DNA of 6,674 nt from Bacillota bacterium. Its GTDB lineage: Bacteria > Bacillota > Clostridia > Lachnospirales > Lachnospiraceae. Position 1 is the first letter of the stretch. Each line of letters begins with the position of its first letter. Below the pieces are notes generated by a model that was given only the letters and a program-made list of their open reading frames with translations, ran no database searches and was not told the DNA's origin. The stretch covers positions 1 to 6,674 of the forward strand of contig JAEZQN010000263.1 of the NCBI GenBank assembly GCA_023441145.1. Reading direction: 5' to 3'. Positions 1-5,040 of this stretch are shown here, in pieces. Made by a program: the position numbers and the translations under genes.

Positions 1-23
1 TTCGTTAAAAAGGGTAACAATAT

Positions 24-66
24 AAGAGACTGTATACTGGTGAAAGACAGATACAGTCTCTTTTTT
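24..66 (+). terminator. Intrinsic terminator of the upstream gene
   Basis: A perfect stem pairs GAGACTGTAT (26-35) with ATACAGTCTC (51-60) and extends by two A-T pairs into the T-run. The 15-base loop can close further by CTG/CAG pairing (37-39 with 48-50). Eight pyrimidines, mostly T, follow (59-66). This is the classic rho-independent layout on the + strand and presumably ends a gene lying to the left of the window. It separates that gene from the transporter at 123. Confidence 0.9.
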
Positions 67-110
67 ATATGATAGGAAATTGCTTCTTTATTATTCAAAC
101 GGTATGTAGA

Positions 111-116
111 AAGGAG
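111..116 (+). promoter_or_regulatory. Shine-Dalgarno that fixes the transporter start at 123
   Basis: AAGGAG lies 6 bases before the ATG at 123. The in-frame upstream ATG at 69 sits directly in the tail of the 24-66 terminator and has no Shine-Dalgarno, so 123 is preferred. Confidence 0.85.
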
Positions 117-122
117 AACCAT

Positions 123-560
123 ATGTGGGGACTTTTGATCGCTTTGTTATCAGGTGCACTAATGAGTATTCAAGGGGTATTTAATAGTGGGGTGACAAAG
201 CAGACAAGCCTGTGGGTGTCTGCTAGCTTCGTTCAGTTTACTGCCCTTATTATTTGCTTAGGTGCCTGGTTTGTAACCGGAAGAGCATCCAGTTTTGGTG
301 ACTTATTTAAAATCGATGGCAAGTATATGCTCTTAGGAGGAGTGCTGGGTGCTTTTATTACGATTACTGTCATTCAGTCTGTAAACAGTTTAGGACCGGC
401 AAAGGCTGCTTTACTTATTGTCATAGCACAGCTACTTGTAGCCTATTTGATTGAACTCTTTGGGATGTTTGGTATGCACAAGGTGGATTTTGAGTGGAGA
501 AAATTAATTGGTATGGTAGTAGCTATAGTAGGTTTTATCATATTTAAATGGGAAAAATAG
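123..560 (+). CDS. DMT-superfamily small membrane transporter, YdcZ/DUF606 type
   Basis: A 145-residue, almost entirely hydrophobic protein with about five predicted membrane segments (roughly residues 2-20, 31-52, 67-88, 92-115 and 126-142). Its size and pattern match the YdcZ (DUF606) branch of the drug/metabolite transporter superfamily. Supporting features are an N-terminal helix with Gln17 and Asn21, a GGxLGA helix at 72-77, an LGPAKAALL segment near 90, and a QLLxxxLIxxFG helix at 103-114. Such half-size proteins are usually thought to act as dimers or pairs in the cytoplasmic membrane; the substrate is unknown for most members and cannot be read here. The start follows AAGGAG at 111-116, giving the usual family length. 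It lies alone between a terminator and the promoter-bearing gap before comEA, so it is probably not functionally tied to the downstream genes. Confident on family, not on function. Confidence 0.85.
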   Translation: MWGLLIALLSGALMSIQGVFNSGVTKQTSLWVSASFVQFTALIICLGAWFVTGRASSFGDLFKIDGKYMLLGGVLGAFITITVIQSVNSLGPAKAALLIVIAQLLVAYLIELFGMFGMHKVDFEWRKLIGMVVAIVGFIIFKWEK

Positions 561-610
561 CTATTATAGCGATTGTTATAATAAAAATATGCAAGAACAT
601 GAAAATTCTA

Positions 611-639
611 TTGTAAAACAAAAGTTGATTAGGTAGAAT
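611..639 (+). promoter_or_regulatory. Candidate vegetative promoter for the comEA-response regulator unit
   Basis: TTGTAA (611-616) and TAGAAT (634-639) are separated by exactly 17 bases, matching the primary sigma consensus at 4/6 and 5/6 positions. Transcription would start near 646, about 40 bases before the comEA ATG. In AT-rich DNA such matches occur by chance, so this is a candidate only. The rest of the 561-685 gap holds only a weak AT-rich inverted repeat (562-568 with 577-583). Confidence 0.4.
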
Positions 640-685
640 AAAGATGTAGCGTGTTAGTTACAGAATTTAGTAAAGGAAGTAGAAT

Positions 686-1327
686 ATGAACAAAAAAAGC
701 GTTGTAAAAGTATTATTTACAGCTGCTTTTTTAGGGGCAACGGGATTATTCTATAGTTGCAATGGGAATACAGATGCCGAGGTTATGATTGCAAGTTCGC
801 AATCACCACAGCCTTCTAGCACCAATATGGAAGTTATTATTCCATCTAATACCATTGTTTCTAGTAGTAAGGTATGTGTATATATTTGCGGGCAAGTAAA
901 GAAGCCGGAAGTATATGAACTTGATGTGGGTGCCAGAGTAAGAGATATAGTTGAGCTGGCAGGTGGTTTTACTAAACAAGCTGCACCTGATTGCGTGAAT
1001 TTGGCTAGGGTAGTAGTGGACGGAGAACAGATTTATATCCCTTCTCTAGAGGAGAAGGAGCAAGGAAACTATACGAATACAGAAGAAAACCATGATGTAG
1101 AGAATAGAAGTGGAAACCAAACAAAAGAAAGTCTGTCAGTAAATATTAATTTTGCTGATTCGAAAGAGTTGATGACGCTTCCAGGTATTGGAGAAGCAAA
1201 GGCGGCAGCCATACTAGCTTACCGGGAAGAGCATGGGCCCTTTAAAAGTACAGAGGAGCTAATGAATATTGTGGGAATCAAGACGGGCTTATTTTCAAAG
1301 ATAAAAGATTACATTAAAGTTAATTGA
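686..1327 (+). CDS. comEA: ComEA-like DNA-binding lipoprotein (SLBB + helix-hairpin-helix)
   Basis: A 213-residue exported protein. ComEA is the surface receptor that binds incoming double-stranded DNA during natural transformation and hands it towards the ComEC channel. Residues 1-24 form a basic then hydrophobic signal sequence ending in LFYS-C, with Cys25 as probable lipidation site; the lipobox is atypical (Tyr at -2). A low-complexity Ser/Asn/Gln/Pro linker follows to about residue 60. An SLBB domain spans about 63-119 (VCVYICGQV start, VRDIVELAGGF core, GEQIYIPS end), then a polar linker. A tandem helix-hairpin-helix domain spans about 152-213, with VNINFADSKELMTLPGIGEA and the second hairpin around VGI at 196-198. 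AAAGGA at 672-677 gives the ATG at 686 a good ribosome binding site. The response regulator begins 10 bases downstream. Domain order is that of B. subtilis ComEA, but the anchor appears to be lipid rather than a transmembrane helix. Whether the host is transformable is unknown. Confidence 0.88.
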   Translation: MNKKSVVKVLFTAAFLGATGLFYSCNGNTDAEVMIASSQSPQPSSTNMEVIIPSNTIVSSSKVCVYICGQVKKPEVYELDVGARVRDIVELAGGFTKQAAPDCVNLARVVVDGEQIYIPSLEEKEQGNYTNTEENHDVENRSGNQTKESLSVNINFADSKELMTLPGIGEAKAAAILAYREEHGPFKSTEELMNIVGIKTGLFSKIKDYIKVN

Positions 1328-1331
1328 GGTG
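1326..1331 (+). promoter_or_regulatory. Shine-Dalgarno that sets the response regulator start, overlapping the comEA stop
   Basis: GAGGTG lies 6 bases before ATG 1338 and shares bases with the comEA TGA (1325-1327). The in-frame GTG at 1329 is part of this Shine-Dalgarno and has no site of its own, so ATG 1338 is the better start. The overlap suggests translational coupling of comEA and the regulator. Confidence 0.75.
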
Positions 1332-1337
1332 GATAAG

Positions 1338-2027
1338 ATGGGTAAGAAAGTTCTAGTGGTAGATGATGAGAAATTAATTGTTAAGGGCATACGTTTTAGC
1401 CTTGAGCAGGATGGCATGGAGGTGGATTGTGCCTATGATGGAGAAGAAGCACTCCAAGCAGCTAAGTCCAAGGAATATGACATAATTTTATTAGATGTAA
1501 TGCTTCCAAAGTTGAATGGTTTTGATGTCTGTGTGCAAATCCGTGAATTTAGTAGTGTACCAATCATCATGTTGACAGCGAAAGGTGACGACATGGACAA
1601 GATTTTAGGACTTGAGTATGGAGCAGATGATTATATCATTAAGCCATTTAATATTTTAGAAGTCAAAGCTAGGATTAAAGCCATTATGCGTAGAAGTAAC
1701 AAAAAGGAAAAGGTGGAGGAAGCTGCTAAGATATTTACCTTTGGTAATATCAAAGTAGATTGTGAATCCAGAAGAGTTTATATCGATGGTACTGAGGTAA
1801 ATCTCACAGCTAAGGAATTCGACTTACTTGAGCTTCTAATGCTGAATCCTAATAAGGTTTACAGCAGAGAAAATCTTCTTAATATCGTTTGGGGGTACGA
1901 CTACCCAGGTGATGTAAGAACAGTAGATGTTCATATAAGAAGACTTCGTGAGAAAATTGAAGGAAATCCAAGTGAACCACAGTATATACATACTAAGTGG
2001 GGTGTAGGATATTTCTTTCAAGGATAG
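1338..2027 (+). CDS. OmpR/PhoB-family two-component response regulator
   Basis: A 229-residue cytoplasmic transcription factor. The N-terminal receiver domain (about 3-118) has all expected residues: acidic pair Asp9/Asp10, phospho-acceptor Asp53 in IILLDVMLP, Thr80 in MLTAKG and Lys102 in IIKPF. The C-terminal winged-helix DNA-binding domain (about 130-229) shows the family signature: LTAKEFDLLELL, the YSRENLLNIVWGY recognition region, VRTVDVHIRRLREKI, and the closing GVGYFF. Nothing essential is missing, so it should be phosphorylated by a partner kinase, most plausibly the one at 2504. Known members dimerise and bind direct repeats upstream of target genes; the targets here cannot be read. 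It follows comEA by 10 bases and is probably co-transcribed with it. No hairpin terminator is seen after it, so read-through into the small gene at 2111 is possible. Confidence 0.96.
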   Translation: MGKKVLVVDDEKLIVKGIRFSLEQDGMEVDCAYDGEEALQAAKSKEYDIILLDVMLPKLNGFDVCVQIREFSSVPIIMLTAKGDDMDKILGLEYGADDYIIKPFNILEVKARIKAIMRRSNKKEKVEEAAKIFTFGNIKVDCESRRVYIDGTEVNLTAKEFDLLELLMLNPNKVYSRENLLNIVWGYDYPGDVRTVDVHIRRLREKIEGNPSEPQYIHTKWGVGYFFQG

Positions 2028-2047
2028 TTCAACCTAATATGAGTATA

Positions 2048-2077
2048 TTCACCACAAATCGACATATGCATATACTA
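2048..2077 (+). promoter_or_regulatory. Candidate promoter of the repeat-protein gene, vegetative or SigK-type
   Basis: Two readings overlap. For the vegetative sigma factor: TTCACC (2048-2053), 17 bases, TATACT (2071-2076). For the mother-cell SigK: AC (2051-2052), 16 bases, CATATACTA (2069-2077), a full match to the CATANNNTA -10 consensus. Either would start transcription near 2083, shortly before the ribosome binding site. A 7-base inverted repeat AGTATAT (2042-2048) / ATATACT (2070-2076) and a palindrome ATATGCATAT (2064-2073) lie over it and could be operator sites. Sequence match only. Confidence 0.45.
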
Positions 2078-2110
2078 ATAATGTAAATGAAATGAATTTT
2101 TGGTGATTAT

Positions 2111-2374
2111 ATGCAAGATGAAAAATTTGAAAAAAAATCGTCTAATACAGTAAACGCAACCAACTGGGGAGGCTGTGGTTTTACTCCTTGGGGTTGGAGT
2201 TGTGGGACACCACCTAACTGGGGCTGGGGTCCAGGTTGGGGACCAGGTTGTTGTCCAGGAAGAAGACCAGGTTGGGGACCAGGAAGAGGTCCGGATTGGG
2301 GTCCAGGCTGGGGACCAGGAAGAGGACCAGGAAGAGGTCCAGGTTGGGGACCAGGAAGAGGTCCAGGTCGTTAA
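2111..2374 (+). CDS. Small Trp/Gly/Pro/Arg tetrapeptide-repeat protein, function unknown
   Basis: An 87-residue protein I do not recognise. A charged N-terminus (MQDEKFEKKSSNTVNATN, no signal peptide or membrane segment) is followed by a Gly/Trp/Cys-rich stretch (19-38). Then come twelve consecutive four-residue units (39-86), mostly WGPG or RGPG with variants CCPG, RRPG and RGPD, and a final Arg. Cysteines are at 23, 31, 47 and 48; the repeat part is basic through Arg. Initiation is plausible: GGTGAT at 2102-2107 aligns with the anti-Shine-Dalgarno to give about 7 bases of effective spacing. It has its own candidate promoter and terminator, which supports a real gene. Reading frames on the other strand and in +2 also stay open, but only because the 12-base repeat is a multiple of three. 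Gene GC is clearly higher than its neighbours. Low-complexity, Gly/aromatic/Cys/Arg-rich small proteins are common among spore-coat and other self-assembling structural proteins, so a coat or surface role is a reasonable guess, no more. Confidence 0.75.
   Translation: MQDEKFEKKSSNTVNATNWGGCGFTPWGWSCGTPPNWGWGPGWGPGCCPGRRPGWGPGRGPDWGPGWGPGRGPGRGPGWGPGRGPGR
2225..2368 (+). repeat. Twelve in-frame 12-base tandem repeats
   Basis: The stretch is built of units of the form TGG-GGN-CCA-GGN and AGA-GGN-CCA-GGN, each encoding one WGPG or RGPG tetrapeptide. Unit order by first residue is W W C R W R W W R R W R. Units three and four (CCPG, RRPG) and six (RGPD) are diverged; the last six are nearly uniform, suggesting recent duplication by slippage or recombination. 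Copy number changes would keep the frame. The coding strand carries several GGGG tracts. Confidence 0.92.
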
Positions 2375-2393
2375 CAAGATAGGATGATATTTT

Positions 2394-2457
2394 GCTTAAC
2401 TGTGGTAGAGACCCGATGGGTCTCTACCTATCATGTTATTATACGTTAAGCTTTTTC
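2394..2457 (+). terminator. Compound intrinsic terminator after the repeat-protein gene
   Basis: An 11-base-pair stem pairs GGTAGAGACCC (2404-2414) with GGGTCTCTACC (2418-2428) around a tight GAT loop. The inner hairpin is not followed by a T-run, but an outer 7-base stem, GCTTAAC (2394-2400) with GTTAAGC (2445-2451), encloses it and is followed directly by TTTTT (2452-2456). The whole reads as a two-tier terminator separating the repeat gene from the histidine kinase. It may be partial, since no strong kinase promoter is seen behind it. Confidence 0.75.
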
Positions 2458-2503
2458 ATTACAATGAGCGATTTAGACAATACTGCACCAGAGATAGAAA
2501 GAG

Positions 2504-4021
2504 GTGTTTCTAATATTTAGCAGGTTTAAAAAGTTAAAGAAATATATGAAAAGTCTGAGATTCAAGCTATTTATGGTCTTACTATTAATAGGCTGTGTTC
2601 CTATGTCTATTTTTATTGGGCTTATTAACTCTCGATATGAGTCTAATGCTACTGATTATAGGGTAGAAGATATTACGAGAAGACTAGAGTTATTAGGGGA
2701 GAAGATTGCTCAAAATAGAATACTATATGGAGAGGAAAATCCTGAAGTAACCACAGAGATACGCATTATTGCGGAGCAATATAGTGGACGTGTCATTTTA
2801 CTAAATAGTAAATGTAGGATGCTACAGGATACCTATACCTATGGTATACAAGGTATCTCAACTACCACGCAGTACTATATTACAGAACCAGTATTAAGGG
2901 CTATGCAGGGGGAAAGTAGTCATCAAGTTGGTTTGGATTTTATTGAAATAACAGTGCCAATCGTTACAAAAGTATCTGCAGATAGTGCAAACAATTCGGC
3001 TGTTAATCTAAATGATGGTAGTAAGTCAACTGATACAGATACTACTATTGGTGGGGCAATGTTAGTAAGAGTTTCTACAGCAGATATTTATAAAACGATG
3101 GAATCCGTACATCAAAAAACGTATTTACTAATTGTTATATTTGTACTTATTATGTTGATTTTTTCTGCTTGGTTCTCCTATTTAGTAACAAAACCTTTTA
3201 AGAAGATGATTATAAGTATTGACCATTTGTCGGAAGGCTCCCTTGATGAGCATGTATCCATCTCGGGTTATACTGAGGTTGAAAGCATGGTGGAATCCTT
3301 TAATAAAATGATTGAAAGAATCAGACATCTAGAAAATTCTAGACAGGAGTTCGTGAGTAATGTATCCCACGAATTGAAGACACCAATTACCTCCATTAAA
3401 GTTTTAGCAGATTCCTTATTGATGCAAGAGGAGGTTTCCGCAGAGCTATATCGTGAGTTTTTGGTGGATATTACGGATGAAATTCAACGAGAAAATGAGA
3501 TCATTAACGATTTATTATCCTTGGTGAAGTTGGATAAGACTTCTGGAGAGATGAATATAAGCAGCATCGACATCAATGAATTGTTGGAGCAGATTTTAAA
3601 ACGCTTAAAACCTATTGCATCCACAAGAAATATTGAGTTAATCTTTGAAAGCTTTAGACCTGTTCTTGCAGAGGTGGATGAAGTGAAGCTTTCTTTAGCT
3701 ATTACGAACCTAATTGAGAATGCCATTAAGTATAACTATGATGAAGGCTGGGTAAGAGTTTCTTTAAATGCTGACCATAAGTTTTTCTATATCAAAGTGG
3801 CAGATTCCGGAGTTGGAATTCCAGAGGAATTACAGGATCATATTTTTGAAAGATTTTATCGCGTTGACAAAGCGAGATCTAGGGAAACTGGTGGGACAGG
3901 CCTTGGATTATCTATTACACGCAATGCAATTCTGATGCACAGAGGAGCTATTAAGGTTTATAGTAAAGAGAAGGAAGGCACTACCTTCACTGTCAGAATT
4001 CCACTTAATTATATATCCTAG
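2504..4021 (+). CDS. HAMP-domain sensor histidine kinase
   Basis: A 505-residue (from GTG 2504) membrane kinase that would autophosphorylate and control the response regulator at 1338. Order: a basic N-terminus, membrane helix about 22-42, an extracytoplasmic sensor region about 43-205 of no recognised family, membrane helix about 206-228, HAMP linker about 228-280, and HisKA with the phospho-acceptor His289 in NVSHELKTP. The ATPase domain has N-box NLIENAIKYN (402-411), G1 DSGVGIP (434-440), F-box FERFYRVD (448-455) and G2 GGTGLGLS (463-470). All catalytic motifs are intact. The start is uncertain: GTG 2504 has only a weak purine-rich site upstream, while the next in-frame start, ATG 2546, removes 14 mostly basic residues and also lacks a good site. 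An in-frame TAG at 2495 excludes an earlier start. Pairing is inferred from order and the absence of any other two-component gene; the two are separated by the repeat gene and a terminator. The GerMN lipoprotein follows 19 bases downstream, so those two are surely co-transcribed. Confidence 0.95.
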   Translation: MFLIFSRFKKLKKYMKSLRFKLFMVLLLIGCVPMSIFIGLINSRYESNATDYRVEDITRRLELLGEKIAQNRILYGEENPEVTTEIRIIAEQYSGRVILLNSKCRMLQDTYTYGIQGISTTTQYYITEPVLRAMQGESSHQVGLDFIEITVPIVTKVSADSANNSAVNLNDGSKSTDTDTTIGGAMLVRVSTADIYKTMESVHQKTYLLIVIFVLIMLIFSAWFSYLVTKPFKKMIISIDHLSEGSLDEHVSISGYTEVESMVESFNKMIERIRHLENSRQEFVSNVSHELKTPITSIKVLADSLLMQEEVSAELYREFLVDITDEIQRENEIINDLLSLVKLDKTSGEMNISSIDINELLEQILKRLKPIASTRNIELIFESFRPVLAEVDEVKLSLAITNLIENAIKYNYDEGWVRVSLNADHKFFYIKVADSGVGIPEELQDHIFERFYRVDKARSRETGGTGLGLSITRNAILMHRGAIKVYSKEKEGTTFTVRIPLNYIS

Positions 4022-4040
4022 CCCAAAAAAGGAGGTCTTT

Positions 4041-4967
4041 ATGAAGAAAATACAGATTACTACGATTTTGATGCTACTAAGTCTTCTGTTTCTTTACTCC
4101 TGTAGTGACAAAGAGGAAACGGTGGAATCAGAATACTATATTTATTATATTAACAGCTCAGATACAGGGTTGGTGAAACAAGAGTTTACTCCTAATGAGG
4201 AGGATAAAGAGAAACTGATTGAAGAGTTTATTCAAGCTTTAGGGGAGGTACCAAAGGATGTTACCTCCAAAAAAACATTACCAGATGAGCTTAACCCACC
4301 TACGTATATAGTACCAGAAGGTGGAATGACCATTCGGTTGGACTTTGATAATAGCTATGATGTCCTTAGTGGTGCAAAAGAGACATTGCACCGTGCGGCT
4401 ATTGTGAAAACACTGTGCCAGGTGCCAGGTATTACTGGAGTAGAATTCTATGTGGATCAGGTAGCCTTACAAGAGGATAATAAGGTTGTAGGAGTGATGA
4501 GTTCCAATAGCTTTATAGAGGATAGTAACTATCAGACCCAACAGAATATTGTACTTAGTTATGCTAATGAGAAGTACGATAAACTTGTGTCAGTAGAAGC
4601 TACAGCGGAGTATGATGGTTCCACTTCTTTAGAGAATATTATCATAAATCAATTAATCAATGGTCCTGATAATATCAGTGACATAACTAGGGACCTTCAT
4701 AGTGTGATACCAAGGGGAACTGTTTGCAATAGTATAGTAACCATTGATTATTGCTGCTATATAGATTTAAGTGCTGAATTTTTAGAGAAGGATGAGGACG
4801 TAGATGCCGAACTAATTATCTATTCCATTGTCAATTCGCTCACTAGTCTACCTACGGTTAAAAAAGTACAATTTACTATCGATGGTAATAAAGTACAAAA
4901 TTATGGGTCAGTGAATAATTTTGATCAGTATTTTGAATATAATCTTGATTTAATAGAAGAATCCTAG
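4041..4967 (+). CDS. Lipoprotein with two GerMN-like domains
   Basis: A 308-residue secreted protein. The signal sequence (1-20) ends in LFLYS-C with Cys21 as likely lipidated residue, so the mature protein should sit on the outer face of the membrane. Two similar halves follow: about 30-165 (ending near VEFYVDQVAL and a short tail) and about 168-300. The second has the clearer GerMN pattern: QLINGP (204-209), VIPRGT (222-227), IDLSAEF (241-247), YSIVNSLTSLPTVKKVQFTIDG (261-282). GerMN domains occur in the B. subtilis germination/sporulation protein GerM and in actinobacterial LpqB; the biochemical role is poorly known and probably involves binding at the cell envelope. AAGGAGG before the ATG gives a strong ribosome binding site. 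Its place directly behind a sensor kinase resembles lpqB behind mtrB, suggesting it tunes the kinase's extracytoplasmic sensing; this is inference. It could instead serve sporulation or germination. Confidence 0.88.
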   Translation: MKKIQITTILMLLSLLFLYSCSDKEETVESEYYIYYINSSDTGLVKQEFTPNEEDKEKLIEEFIQALGEVPKDVTSKKTLPDELNPPTYIVPEGGMTIRLDFDNSYDVLSGAKETLHRAAIVKTLCQVPGITGVEFYVDQVALQEDNKVVGVMSSNSFIEDSNYQTQQNIVLSYANEKYDKLVSVEATAEYDGSTSLENIIINQLINGPDNISDITRDLHSVIPRGTVCNSIVTIDYCCYIDLSAEFLEKDEDVDAELIIYSIVNSLTSLPTVKKVQFTIDGNKVQNYGSVNNFDQYFEYNLDLIEES

Positions 4968-4979
4968 TATAAATTAGGC

Positions 4980-5040
4980 AAAGGTACCTACAGAGACTAT
5001 TTTAATTGTGTAATAAAATAAGACTGGAGGTACCTTTTTT
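4980..5040 (+). terminator. Terminator-like hairpin whose 3' arm covers the comEC ribosome binding site
   Basis: AAAGGTACCT (4980-4989) is the exact reverse complement of AGGTACCTTT (5028-5037), followed by T to 5040. Inside, CAG (4991-4993) pairs with CTG (5024-5026) and TATTTTA (4998-5004) with TAAAATA (5014-5020), leaving a small loop, so the structure can be nearly continuous. It ends in a T-run like an intrinsic terminator of the kinase-GerMN operon. Unusually, the comEC Shine-Dalgarno GGAGG (5026-5030) lies in the 3' arm and the TTG start codon (5039-5041) uses the last T's. Read-through RNA would therefore have the ribosome site folded away. Confidence 0.75.
5026..5030 (+). promoter_or_regulatory. 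comEC Shine-Dalgarno, inside a stem
   Basis: GGAGG lies 8 bases before the TTG at 5039, which is why that codon is chosen as start. Its bases are paired in the 4980-5037 hairpin, so access probably depends on opening that stem or on a transcript beginning to its right. Confidence 0.75.

Noticed and set aside
45..73. Possible promoter with TATGAT (68-73) as -10 for the transporter
   Set aside because: The -35 at 17 bases (AGACAG) is poor and lies inside the terminator stem-loop; too weak to annotate.
69..122. Upstream ATG extension of the transporter
   Set aside because: The ATG at 69 adjoins the terminator T-run with no Shine-Dalgarno; the added 18 polar/cysteine residues are not typical of the family, while ATG 123 has AAGGAG at 6 bases.
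560..583. Inverted repeats after the transporter (TATTATA/TATAATA) as a terminator
   Set aside because: The stem is only A-T pairs and is not followed by a T-run, so it is unlikely to terminate.
1836..2021. Minus-strand open frame of 61 codons
   Set aside because: Lies wholly inside the well-supported DNA-binding domain of the response regulator and has no family resemblance.
2166..2349. G-quadruplex from repeated GGGG tracts on the coding strand
   Set aside because: About nine GGGG tracts exist, but no four fall within loops of seven bases or fewer; the tracts follow from Trp-Gly codons, so a dedicated quadruplex is not supported.
2075..2377. Open frame on the minus strand rich in Trp/Ser/Thr/Pro across the repeat gene
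   Set aside because: It is open only because the 12-base repeat is a multiple of three; it starts inside the repeat gene's terminator side, has no convincing ribosome binding site, and its repeat-free part shows no protein-like conservation pattern.
2175..2387. Second + strand frame (Val/Gln/Asp/Glu-rich) across the same repeat
   Set aside because: Same repeat artefact; no ribosome binding site before its ATG, whereas the frame from 2111 has GGTGAT at suitable spacing.
3484..3726. Minus-strand open frame of 80 codons
   Set aside because: Lies wholly inside the histidine kinase catalytic region; a shadow of that gene.
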